Source: Chloroflexota bacterium
Lineage (GTDB): Bacteria > Chloroflexota > Dehalococcoidia > UBA3495
Length of the DNA stretch: 53,915 nucleotides
Assembly: GCA_022563275.1 (NCBI GenBank)
Contig: JADFNR010000004.1
Location: 1-53,915 of the forward strand
Reading direction: 5' to 3'
Shown here: positions 25,699 through 33,645 of the stretch, one piece after another
Layout of the letters: each line of letters starts with the position of its first letter
Position numbering within the stretch: the first letter of the stretch is position 1
Position numbers and translations under genes: made by a program
Notes under the pieces: model-generated
Databases searched by the model: none
What the model saw: only the letters and a program-made list of their open reading frames with translations
Told to the model about the DNA's origin: nothing

Positions 25699-26211
25699 AT
25701 GGACCTGAAAGAGTACATCAGAGACGTGCCCGATTTCCCCGAGCCGGGGATAATCTTCAAAGACATCACCCCGCTGCTGGGCTGCGTCAAAGCCTTCGAT
25801 TATGCCATCTCAAAGTTGGCGGAGCGTTACAGAGACGCCGATTTTGATGTGATCGTTCCCATTGAGTCACGGGGGTTTCTTTTTGGCGCGCCCTTGGCCC
25901 GTGAACTGGGTAAGGCCATCGTGCCGGTCCGCAAACCGGGCAAACTGCCCTCTGCCACCTATTCCGTGGAATACAAACTGGAGTACGGCACCAACACCAT
26001 GGAGATTCACGTGGACGGAGTGAAAAAGGGCCAGAAAGCCCTGGTCTTGGACGACCTGCTGGCCACGGGCGGGACATTGGCCGCCACCGCCCAACTGGTG
26101 GAGATGGCGGGCGGCGTCGTCTCCGAGATCGCCGTCATCATCGAATTGTCTTTCCTGGACGGCCGGAAGAAGCTGGCTGGCTACGATATCTACTCGATGA
26201 TCCAATACTGA
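25699..26211 (+). CDS. apt: Adenine phosphoribosyltransferase
   Basis: A 170-residue salvage enzyme making AMP from adenine and PRPP. It opens DLKEYIRDVPDFPEPGIIFKD, the usual Apt start. It has the family segment PIESRGFLFGAPLARELG and the PRPP-binding motif LVLDDLLATGGTLAA. Normal length. It is divergent from the tRNA-tuf unit, with about 225 bases of AT-richer sequence between the two starts. Confidence 0.95.
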   Translation: MDLKEYIRDVPDFPEPGIIFKDITPLLGCVKAFDYAISKLAERYRDADFDVIVPIESRGFLFGAPLARELGKAIVPVRKPGKLPSATYSVEYKLEYGTNTMEIHVDGVKKGQKALVLDDLLATGGTLAATAQLVEMAGGVVSEIAVIIELSFLDGRKKLAGYDIYSMIQY

Positions 26212-26310
26212 CCGGCCAAACCACATAACTCACGCCCCGACGCCAACCCACGATAAAATCGAGGTCCCTTAGACCGAGGTTGCTTCGATACAAAGGCAAA
26301 GGATTTATTC

Positions 26311-27150
26311 ATGGCCAACCAGATCAAAGTAGGCAACGTTGAGATCAGATTCGTCTTGGATATGCTCCCGCCGCCCCGCGACCCAACGGTGATGTTTCCA
26401 ACGACCACCGCCCAGGACTGGGAGCCGTACCACGACGCTTTGGAAGACTGCCAGCTACAGCTCTACTACGGACATTTTTACCTGCGCAGCCAGGGCCAGA
26501 CCATAATGGTGGACACCGGCATGGGCCCCGGACCCCATCCAAGCCGAGACAACCGCACCGGGGACATGCTGAACCAGCTTAAAATCTCGGGAGTGAACCC
26601 TGAGGACGTGGATATAGTCCTCATGACCCATCTGCACATCGACCACGTTGGCTGGAACCTGGACTACACCAGCGGCGAGCCCAAGCCCTACTTCCCCAAC
26701 GCCCGCTATCTGGCGCCCCGGTTGGACTGGGAGCACTTCCTCAAGCCGGAATTCGCGGCCAACGCCCCCTGGGTGGCCCATAGCGTGATACCTTTGGAGG
26801 GCATGGGGCTATTAGACCTGATCGATGATGGGCACGTGGTCAATGACGAGATCACGGCCATCTCCACCCCGGGCCACACTCCGGGGCACATGGTCTTCAA
26901 CATCACCTCTCAGGGCGAGAAGGCCATGGTGGTGGGCGACCTGCTGCACAGCAAGGTGCAGGTGGAACGGCCCGAATGGACCGCCGGGGTCGATACCGAC
27001 AAAGAAGCCAGCCGCAGCAACCGCACGATGATATTGGACAAGGCCGAATCGGAAGACATCGTCATCGCCGCCGGTCACTTCCATCCAGACGACCACATCG
27101 GCAAGGTGGTCCGGATGGAAGGGAAGCGGTACTGGCAGGTAATAAAGTAG
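26311..27150 (+). CDS. Metallo-beta-lactamase-fold hydrolase
   Basis: A 279-residue enzyme with the two-metal motif THLHIDHVGWN (about residues 107-117). Other ligand blocks are STPGHTPGHMVFN, VGDLLHSKVQ and a late AAGHFHPDDHIGK. The N-terminal strand resembles lactonase/hydrolase members rather than beta-lactamases or RNases. Natural substrate unknown; lactones, esters or phosphoesters are possible. It is the first gene of a plus-strand group running to the selenoprotein gene at 30016. AAAGGA precedes the ATG. Confidence 0.87.
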   Translation: MANQIKVGNVEIRFVLDMLPPPRDPTVMFPTTTAQDWEPYHDALEDCQLQLYYGHFYLRSQGQTIMVDTGMGPGPHPSRDNRTGDMLNQLKISGVNPEDVDIVLMTHLHIDHVGWNLDYTSGEPKPYFPNARYLAPRLDWEHFLKPEFAANAPWVAHSVIPLEGMGLLDLIDDGHVVNDEITAISTPGHTPGHMVFNITSQGEKAMVVGDLLHSKVQVERPEWTAGVDTDKEASRSNRTMILDKAESEDIVIAAGHFHPDDHIGKVVRMEGKRYWQVIK

Positions 27151-27190
27151 CCGTCAGCATTCAGCCGTCAGCGCTGAATCTGGAGCAATT

Positions 27191-28111
27191 GTGAGCCCGG
27201 AAGAACAACAAAAAGACGATTCGCAAGAGATCGCCAAAGACCTGGACCAAGCTGCCTTGGATTTCCGGCTGCGTTACTACGGTCCGGACAACAACCCGGT
27301 GCCGCCGGCGGCCATGGCCGAGCTGGCGCCTGAGGTCATGCGCCTGGTGGACTCGGTTATCTACGGCGAGATATACAACAGACCTGCCGTGGACCTGAAG
27401 ACACGCAGCCTCTGCACCATCGCGGCGTTGGTGGTGTTGGGTCACAGTCCACAGATGATCAAGCGGCACATCTCCGGCGCCCTGCACATCGGCGTCACCC
27501 GCGAAGAGATTTCAGAGATTATCGCCCAAATGGTTTTCTACGGCGGCATGCCGGCGGCGGTGAACGCTTTCCGGATGGCCAAAGAGGCCTTCGATGAGTC
27601 CCCCGACGGTCTAACTCCCGGCGAGGCAAAAGGGTCTAAACCCGAAGAACCGTCAACGGTCCAATACAAAGACGACAATGCGGCCTACGCCGTCGCCCCG
27701 CCGCCCGAGCCTCCGGACCCGGCGCCTGAGCCGGAACCGGACCAACTTGACCAACAAGACGAATCACCATCCCATCTCAGGGCCCCCGAACAACCGCCGA
27801 TGACGGCCCAGCGGCCGCCGAGACGCCCATCCGATCAAAGTAGGAGAGAACGCGATGAAGTTAGGTTTCATCGGGACCGGCAACATGGGCAATCCCATGG
27901 CCGCCAATCTGATCAAAGCAGGCCATCAGCTAACCGTGCACGACCTGCGGCGGGAGGCCGCAACCAACCTGCTGGAGATGGGCGCAAACTGGGTGGACAG
28001 CCCAAAGGAGGCCGTCCAGGGCAACGAAGCGGTGTTCACGTCCCTGCCCGTGCCCCGGGACGTGGAAGCAGTGGTCCTGGGCGAAAACGGAATCCTGGAA
28101 GGCGCAAATAG
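27191..28111 (+). CDS. Carboxymuconolactone decarboxylase-like protein, probable frameshift in tail
   Basis: Residues ~20-140 are a carboxymuconolactone decarboxylase/AhpD-like helical domain (NRPAVDLKTRSLCTIAALVVLG, then HISGALHIGVTREEISEIIAQMVFYGGMPAAVNAFRMA). A Pro/Glu-rich linker follows. The open frame then runs 257 bases into the next gene as basic, Arg/Gly-rich nonsense. A different frame has a TAG at 27841-27843, 11 bases before that gene's ATG, so one base may be missing in the C-run near 27780. The real protein probably ends at 27843 (about 217 residues). The GTG start has GGAG upstream. No CxxC pair is present, so peroxidase-reductase activity is unlikely. Confidence 0.7.
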   Translation: MSPEEQQKDDSQEIAKDLDQAALDFRLRYYGPDNNPVPPAAMAELAPEVMRLVDSVIYGEIYNRPAVDLKTRSLCTIAALVVLGHSPQMIKRHISGALHIGVTREEISEIIAQMVFYGGMPAAVNAFRMAKEAFDESPDGLTPGEAKGSKPEEPSTVQYKDDNAAYAVAPPPEPPDPAPEPEPDQLDQQDESPSHLRAPEQPPMTAQRPPRRPSDQSRRERDEVRFHRDRQHGQSHGRQSDQSRPSANRARPAAGGRNQPAGDGRKLGGQPKGGRPGQRSGVHVPARAPGRGSSGPGRKRNPGRRK

Positions 28112-28748
28112 CGGCTCGGTTTTCTTCGACCTTTCCACCAACTCTCCGACCATGGTGCGCCGGTTGCACGAGGCCTGCGCGGCCAAGGGCGTGACCCTGC
28201 TGGACTCTCCGGTGAGCGGCGGCGTATATGGCGCGGAGGCGGGGACGTTGGCGGTGATGGTCGGGGGCGACAAAGCCATGTTTGACCGGTTCAAGCCAAC
28301 TCTGGAGGCCATCGGCTCCCACGTTGTTTACTGCGGTGATATCGGCAATGGGTCGGTCTGCAAGATATGCAACAACCTGATGAGCATGGGCACCGGAGTC
28401 CTGCTGGCGGAAGCCCTCACCCTGGGAGTGAAGGCGGGAGTTGACCTGGAGATCTTGGCCGATGTGATCAACAATAGTTCCGGCGGAAACAAGCGCCTGC
28501 TTGAGAAGTTCCCCCGGTACCTGTTCAAGGGTAATTTCGAACCCGGTTTCGCCACCGCCCTGGCGGCCAAGGACGTCCGTTTGGCGACTGACCTGGGCCG
28601 GGAGTACGGCATCCCCATGGAGCTTTCCAACATGATCGACCAACGCCACGTTGAAGCCATGTTCCGCGGTTGGGGCCCCGAGGACTCAGACGCCGTGGCC
28701 AAGCTTCAAGAGGAAAAGTCCGGGGTCCAGCTCCGATTGCACGACTAA
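27855..28748 (+). CDS. NAD(P)-dependent beta-hydroxyacid dehydrogenase (3-hydroxyisobutyrate dehydrogenase-like)
   Basis: A 297-residue protein. The Rossmann motif GFIGTGNMGNPMAANLIKAGH is at the N-terminus. The substrate-binding motif is DSPVSGGVYGAEAGTLAVMVGG. The catalytic-lysine region GNGSVCKICNNLMSMG sits at about residue 170, and the all-helical C-terminal domain is complete. The family oxidises 3-hydroxyisobutyrate, tartronate semialdehyde, glyoxylate-related acids or similar. TAGGAGAGAACGCG precedes the ATG. Between the CMD-like gene and the unknown gene at 28814 on the same strand. Confidence 0.9.
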   Translation: MKLGFIGTGNMGNPMAANLIKAGHQLTVHDLRREAATNLLEMGANWVDSPKEAVQGNEAVFTSLPVPRDVEAVVLGENGILEGANSGSVFFDLSTNSPTMVRRLHEACAAKGVTLLDSPVSGGVYGAEAGTLAVMVGGDKAMFDRFKPTLEAIGSHVVYCGDIGNGSVCKICNNLMSMGTGVLLAEALTLGVKAGVDLEILADVINNSSGGNKRLLEKFPRYLFKGNFEPGFATALAAKDVRLATDLGREYGIPMELSNMIDQRHVEAMFRGWGPEDSDAVAKLQEEKSGVQLRLHD

Positions 28749-28813
28749 ATTAGACGGGGTTGTCCGTCCGGCAATATGCTATTCCAAGCAGACCTTTATT
28801 TCGGAGGCAAGGA

Positions 28814-29857
28814 ATGACGACCAATAATATGGAACGGTCCAAGATAGTGGAGTCCAGCGACACCATCGAGGCCATTGAAGAGTGCTACCGGATGGGCTGG
28901 AGCGACGGCCTGCCCGTGGTCCCGCCCGTGGACTACAAAGTCAGGGAGATGCTGGAGATGGCCGGCCTCACTGGGGAAGAGGAGATCATCTCCTTGGAGA
29001 TGCGGAACCGGGTGATGACCTCTGAGAACGTGGCGGCCAACGCCGTGATGGCGGGCTGTCTCCCCGAGTATTTCCCAGTCTTGACGACCACACTGAAGGC
29101 CTTGGAAGAAGAGAAGAACTCCGTCCACATGGCCTCGGCGTCAACCAGCTCTCCGGCCATCTTGATGGTCCTGAACGGACCGATTCGCGACCAGATAAAC
29201 GCGAATTACAAAGACGGCCTCCTGGGACCCGGCAACCGGGCCAACGCCGTATTGGGACGGGCCATCCGTCTCTGCTTCATGAACGGCTTCGACGCCCGGC
29301 CCGGCACCTTGGACCGGGGCACCCTGGGCAATCCCAGCAAGTACACTCTGTGTTTCGCCGAGAACGAGGAGGACTCCCCCTGGGAGCCGCTGCACGTCTC
29401 CCGCGGGTTCAATAAAGAAGACAGCACGGTGACCGTGGCGGTGGCCTACAATCCCATCACGGTGAACAACTCCTACGGCCACACCGGAGAATCCATCTTG
29501 GCGTCCATCGCCGATACCCTTAAATCGGCGTCCATGGCCTTCCGGTTCCCCTCCCAATGGGTGCTGGTCATCGGCCCGGAGCACGCCATCACCCTGAACG
29601 ACGACGGCTGGACCCGGGAGGGCATCCAGGAATACATGATAGAGAACGCGGCCCGCCCCCAAAGCGAGCTGATCCGCCTGGGCATCGCTCAGGGTCCGGA
29701 GCGGGAAGGCGACGATAAGATCATCCGCCGCTGCGCCCAGAATACCGAGGATATCCTGGTGCTCATGGGCGGCGGCACCGGCGGCCGGAACAGCGCCATC
29801 ATCGACACCACCCGGTTCCAGATCAGGACCCGCAAGATAGAGGCTGCAAAGGGATAG
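28814..29857 (+). CDS. Conserved-looking protein of unknown function, neighbour of the UGSC selenoprotein
   Basis: A 347-residue soluble protein I do not recognise with confidence. It opens with an acidic segment and then CYRMGWSDGLPVVPPVDYKV. It contains ANAVMAGCLPEYFPVL, an HMASASTSSPAILMVLNGPI segment, and a Gly-rich PGNRANAVLGRAIRLCF. Near the C-terminus lies a second Gly-rich loop (ILVLMGGGTGGRNSAII). There is no signal peptide or membrane segment. Start ATG 28814 has GGAGGCAAGGA upstream; an in-frame TTG at 28760 lacks one. It is followed by a terminator-like hairpin and then the UGSC selenoprotein gene 158 bases later, so a shared function is possible. Confidence 0.7.
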   Translation: MTTNNMERSKIVESSDTIEAIEECYRMGWSDGLPVVPPVDYKVREMLEMAGLTGEEEIISLEMRNRVMTSENVAANAVMAGCLPEYFPVLTTTLKALEEEKNSVHMASASTSSPAILMVLNGPIRDQINANYKDGLLGPGNRANAVLGRAIRLCFMNGFDARPGTLDRGTLGNPSKYTLCFAENEEDSPWEPLHVSRGFNKEDSTVTVAVAYNPITVNNSYGHTGESILASIADTLKSASMAFRFPSQWVLVIGPEHAITLNDDGWTREGIQEYMIENAARPQSELIRLGIAQGPEREGDDKIIRRCAQNTEDILVLMGGGTGGRNSAIIDTTRFQIRTRKIEAAKG

Positions 29858-29898
29858 CTCAGACCGCCGTGCCCCAGCGGTCTGGTATTAACCCAGGC

Positions 29899-29930
29899 CA
29901 CCTGAGCCTTGCTTAAAGCAGGCTCAGGTG
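29899..29930 (+). terminator. Hairpin after the unknown gene
   Basis: CACCTGAGCC and GGCTCAGGTG pair perfectly, extended inside by TGC/GCA, and are followed by TATTATT. A terminator between the 28814 gene and the selenoprotein gene is likely, though the T-run is weak. Confidence 0.6.
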
Positions 29931-30015
29931 TATTATTGAGGCACGCGATTTTTTCTCTATCCAATAATCACCCAAACCGGCTGGAACAAGAGCTAAAGAA
30001 AATCTGGGAGGAATC

Positions 30016-30582
30016 ATGGCTGAGACCGTTACAGTTAGAAACATGAGACTGGTCAATCCCACCGGAACGTCCCTGTCCTCCGGTGACTTCCACCTTAACG
30101 AGCGCCCCGACACCCTTTCCGGGAAGACCCTGGGCCTGCTGGAGAACTCCAAAGCCAACTCGGATAAAGTCCTCTACGAACTGGGCCAGATGTTGAACGA
30201 GAAATACGACCTGAAGGACATCCTCTACTTCAACAAACATTCGGCGTCCCTGCCCACCAAGCCGGATGTGGTCCAGGACATGCTGAACAAGGTGGACATC
30301 CTCATCACCGGGATCGGTGATTGAGGCTCCTGCAGTTCGTGCAGTGTGCACGACGGCATCGAGATGGAGCGCCTGGGCCTGCCCACCGCGTCCATCATCA
30401 CCCACGTATTCAACAACACCGCTCAGGCCATGACCCGCATGATGGGCGTGCCTGACTTCGAGTACATCGTCGCCGAACATCCCCTCTCCAGTCTGACCGA
30501 CGAACAATGCCGGGAGCGGGCCGAGACTCTGATGCCCGAGGTGGAGCGTATCCTTGTTGGGAGCGCCGCCAAGACCGAATAG
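30016..30582 (+). CDS. UGSC-family selenoprotein (in-frame TGA read as Sec103)
   Basis: The frame opens at ATG 30016 (GGGAGG four bases before). It reads to GIGD, meets TGA at 30322-30324, and continues in the same frame through GSCSSCSVHDGIEMERLGLP to a TAA-type end at 30582, giving 188 residues with Sec at 103. The string U-GSC-SSC is the signature of the UGSC selenoprotein family, whose function is unknown. The two further Cys (three and six residues on) suggest a redox relay. The N-terminal half (TLSGKTLGLLENSKANSDKVL) and C-terminal half (TASIITHVFNNTAQAM, EHPLSSLT) look equally well maintained. A stem-loop at 30337-30353 fits a bacterial SECIS. A conventional call would stop at residue 102. 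Confidence 0.9.
30337..30353 (+). promoter_or_regulatory. Candidate bacterial SECIS element of the UGSC selenoprotein
   Basis: TCGTGCA, loop GTG, TGCACGA: a perfect 7-bp stem. The loop begins with G and lies 20 bases after the TGA, within the range expected for SelB recognition. An alternative weaker hairpin (CTGCA/TGCAG around GTTCG) starts 6 bases after the TGA. Confidence 0.7.
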
Positions 30583-30609
30583 ACGGTTTCAGCGGACATC
30601 CAAAACGTT

Positions 30610-30647
30610 AAAAGGGGCGTCCCGATCCAATCGGGGACGCCCCTTTT
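30610..30647. terminator. Bidirectional terminator after the selenoprotein gene
   Basis: AAAAGGGGCGTCCCGAT and ATCGGGGACGCCCCTTTT pair with one bulged G around CCA. Poly-A and poly-T flanks make it work in either direction. It lies 28 bases after the selenoprotein stop. Confidence 0.9.
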
Positions 30648-30745
30648 CATTTACTCGGAGGGTGCCCCTATTATTGCGGTTGGCCGTCGTTGATGTGGGC
30701 AGCCTCCCCGGAATCCAGGAAAGCCGGCAAAATCGTTTTTCCGCC

Positions 30746-30892
30746 GTAGGGGCGGGTTTCCAACCCGGCCTGGCATTAGGTTTGGACTCTCTTGGGGGCA
30801 GGGGCGTTCCGGGTAGGCGGTTCCCAAAATTCCCGTTGGTTTCGACAATTATTCTGGCGAAGAGAAAGGGCAGGTTAGAAACCTGCCCCTAC
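30746..30892. repeat. Inverted repeats in a gene-free, repeat-rich gap
   Basis: GTAGGGGCGGGTTTCC at 30746-30761 and the reversed GGGCAGGTT-AGA-AACCTGCCCCTAC at 30868-30892 are related, and each is internally palindromic. Further degenerate pieces follow (GGCGTAGGCGCCGG near 30950; GGATCCCGGTCGGCGCCGGAATGA near 31122). The whole 30648-31383 interval has no convincing gene. It looks like layered copies of short dispersed repeats. Confidence 0.5.
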
Positions 30893-31383
30893 GTATGGAA
30901 TGATTGCCAGCTTGGATCCCGGCTTCCTCCGGATTGCCGTGAGGAGTGGCGTAGGCGCCGGTTTTTAGCCGGCTCCGCTTCGATTGGCCCAAATCGGTCT
31001 GAGGAAACCGGAATGGCCTTGCATGGTGCCCAGGTTTCGGGACCCGCATCTGGTTTTTCTACGGCCAAGCGGGTTAAAATTCCGCGCCTACAGGAATTGG
31101 CACTTTGGAGTGCGGTCCCCTGGATCCCGGTCGGCGCCGGAATGACCGAATAGCTGATGCGAGGGCGCCAACATGGGATATAAACCGCCGGTTCCGTGGC
31201 TCCGCAATCCCTATTCAAGGGCCGGGTTTTTGGTTGAATCACCATTATGCCTGTGATACTATCGCGCTTGATTGTTACTGATTTCACGAACTTATTATCG
31301 CTCGAAAATACACCGGATAAGTCCAGCGTGAGATCTCCCCCATTTGAGCCTGTACCAAGCCCGATCGATCAGGAGCCCAGACC

Positions 31384-31863
31384 ATGAGTGGGCTAGAACA
31401 GCGGATCCACGACGCAGTCCACGGCCAGACACAGCCGACCGTCACCGTATTGTCGTCTCTGCTCGCCGTTGAAGACGAGTTGGGTTACATACCCAAAGAT
31501 GCGTTGGATTTCGTGGCCGCATTCTCCAAGACCACTGTCAACGATGTCTGGGCGGTCGCTTCGTTCTATCCCAACTTCCGGTTCGATCCCCCCTGCGAAC
31601 ACATGGTGGAGGTCTGCTGGGGCGCTTCCTGCCATCTGGTCGGAGCCATGGGCGTGTTCAAGTCCGTCTTGGAAGCCGCCGGCCTGGAAGACGAGGGCGA
31701 CACCCCGGATAAACGCCTCACGGTAAGATTCAACACCTGTCTCGGGGCCTGTTCCCAGGCTCCGGTGATGTCCCTGGACCACCATCTGGCCGGAAGGGTC
31801 AACCCTGAGTCCGCAGCCAAGAACGTCGCTCATCTTCTAGAGCAGGACGGACATGGCGAATAG
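31384..31863 (+). CDS. nuoE: NADH dehydrogenase subunit NuoE-like (2Fe-2S)
   Basis: A 159-residue protein with a thioredoxin-like 2Fe-2S fold. The ligands are CWGASCHLVGA (first pair, about residues 78-83) and CLGACSQAP (second pair, about 119-123). It passes electrons in the NADH-oxidising module of complex I, formate dehydrogenases or hydrogenases. The last 11 bases overlap nuoF, so translation is probably coupled. No membrane-arm (NuoA, H, J-N) genes are nearby. Confidence 0.92.
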   Translation: MSGLEQRIHDAVHGQTQPTVTVLSSLLAVEDELGYIPKDALDFVAAFSKTTVNDVWAVASFYPNFRFDPPCEHMVEVCWGASCHLVGAMGVFKSVLEAAGLEDEGDTPDKRLTVRFNTCLGACSQAPVMSLDHHLAGRVNPESAAKNVAHLLEQDGHGE

Positions 31864-33580
31864 CTTCTTGGAGATCGGGCTGGAGGCTGGAAAGCGCTGG
31901 CAAGAACTCACCGCCGGCGAACGTCCTTGGATCCGGATCGGGACCGCTCTCTGCGGCGAGGCTGCCGGGGCATTCCCCGTGGTGGACGCCGTGGAGTCGG
32001 CCCTGGAGAGTCAGGGCGTTTCGGCCGAGGTGAGCCGTGTGGGTTGCCTGGGCCTCTGCTTCGCCGAGCCGCTCTTGGACGTGCAGCTTCCCGGAGGGCA
32101 CCGCGTTTTCTACGGCAACGTCGATCCCGGCAGCGTGGCCGAGATAGTCTCCTCCCACGTTGCGGGGGGGACACCGGTGACCGCGATGGCCCTAGGCTAC
32201 CTGACCCAGGAAGGGAGCGATGCCCCAGTTCCGGAAGGCATCCCCGACCTGGACCAACACCCCATGCGGGTCTGGGAAACCCGCATCGCCCTCAGGAACG
32301 CCGGCAACATCGACCCGCAAGACATCTATCAATACGTGGCGAACGGGGGCTATCAAGCGCTGCACAAGGTCGTCACCAACATGAACCGCGAAGAGGCGCT
32401 GGACGAAGTCAAAGCGTCGGGACTCAGGGGCCGGGGCGGCGCGGCCTTTCCCACCGCGGTCAAGTGGAGCTTCCTGGCCGGAAACCCGGCCTCCGAAAAA
32501 TACGTCCTCTGCAACTGCGAAGAGGGCGACCCTGGGGCCTTCAACGACAAGAACATCTTGGAGAGCGACCCCAACACGCTGGTTGAGGGGGTGATCATCG
32601 CTGGGTACGCCACCGGGGCCAGCAAGGGTTACATCTTCATCCGACACGGCCATAACGGCCCCATAGAACGCTGCCGCGCCGCCGTGGACCAGGCCAGGGA
32701 GTTGGGCTTCCTTGGCGAGAACATCATGGGCTCGGATTTCAGCTATGAGATAGAGATCGCTCTCACCGGCGATTCCTACGTGGCCGGTGAAGAATCGGCG
32801 CTGATGGAAGCCATCGAAGGCAAGAGGGCCATGCCCAGGTTCCGGCCGCCCTTTCCCGCCCAAGTCGGCCTCTTCGGCAAGCCCACCAACATCAACAACG
32901 TAAAGACCCTTGCCTACGTTCCGGAGATAATCACCAAGGGCGGCGAGTGGTTCGCCGGCATCGGCCACGACACCAGCACCGGCACCGTCATCTTGTGTCT
33001 GTCGGGCCCCCTGAAATACACCGGCATGGTGGAGGTGCCGCTGGGCATGAACCTGAAAGACGTGATCTTCGAGGCTGCCGGCGGCATGCGGGATGGCAAG
33101 GCCTTGAAATTCCTCCAGACCGGGGGACCGTTGGGCGGAGTCCTGGGCGCCGATAATATTGACTTGGTCTTGGATTTCGAGGTGCTGAGGGACGCCGGGG
33201 CCATCGTGGGCGCTGGAGGCATCATCGCCGCCGACGATAGCGCCTGTATAGTGGATTTGACCCGGTCGCTGATCGCCTTCTGCCAGTACGAGTCCTGCGG
33301 CAAGTGTTTCCCCTGCCGGATGGGGATGAGCCACCTGCTGGAGGTCTTGGAGCGTATCTGTTGCCTGGAGGGCACAGCCGAAGACCTGACCCTGATGCGG
33401 AGCATAGGCGAGAACATGCAGGCCGGTTCGCTCTGCGGCCACGGCCAACTGGGCTTCAACCCGGTCTCCTCGGCCCTGCGTTACTTTGGGCCTGAGTTCG
33501 ATACTCACATATTGGAAAAGAAATGTCCCACCGGGACCTGCTTAACGCCCCGGTACTCTCCAGCGGCCTCGCGCCGCTAA
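31853..33580 (+). CDS. nuoF: NuoF-like NADH-binding flavoprotein with N-terminal ferredoxin-like domain
   Basis: A 575-residue protein. Residues 1-~110 are a thioredoxin-like 2Fe-2S domain (IGTALCGEAAGA, then VGCLGLCFAEPLLDV), as in HydB/HoxF-type subunits; plain NuoF lacks it. The NADH/FMN core follows (GLRGRGGAAFPTAVKW, NCEEGDPGAFNDKNILE). The 4Fe-4S ligands are ESCGKCFPCRMG and the later SLCGHG. This domain order points to a soluble NAD-linked oxidoreductase or bifurcating enzyme rather than classical complex I. The next gene supplies the large iron-sulfur subunit. Confidence 0.92.
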   Translation: MANSFLEIGLEAGKRWQELTAGERPWIRIGTALCGEAAGAFPVVDAVESALESQGVSAEVSRVGCLGLCFAEPLLDVQLPGGHRVFYGNVDPGSVAEIVSSHVAGGTPVTAMALGYLTQEGSDAPVPEGIPDLDQHPMRVWETRIALRNAGNIDPQDIYQYVANGGYQALHKVVTNMNREEALDEVKASGLRGRGGAAFPTAVKWSFLAGNPASEKYVLCNCEEGDPGAFNDKNILESDPNTLVEGVIIAGYATGASKGYIFIRHGHNGPIERCRAAVDQARELGFLGENIMGSDFSYEIEIALTGDSYVAGEESALMEAIEGKRAMPRFRPPFPAQVGLFGKPTNINNVKTLAYVPEIITKGGEWFAGIGHDTSTGTVILCLSGPLKYTGMVEVPLGMNLKDVIFEAAGGMRDGKALKFLQTGGPLGGVLGADNIDLVLDFEVLRDAGAIVGAGGIIAADDSACIVDLTRSLIAFCQYESCGKCFPCRMGMSHLLEVLERICCLEGTAEDLTLMRSIGENMQAGSLCGHGQLGFNPVSSALRYFGPEFDTHILEKKCPTGTCLTPRYSPAASRR

Positions 33581-33645
33581 CCCGATCCGACGATAGACCG
33601 GCCCAGTTGGCGAAAGTCCGGCCGGCGGTATATAGAGGCTTTTGA

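Noticed and set aside
30322..30324. TGA as a nonsense mutation making a pseudogene of the 30016 gene
   Set aside because: Both halves are well preserved in one frame, the motif around the TGA is the known UGSC signature, and a SECIS-like hairpin follows.
32192..33508. Antisense frame of over 400 codons inside nuoF
   Set aside because: Shadow of the NADH/FMN-binding coding sequence; no start signal or family resemblance.
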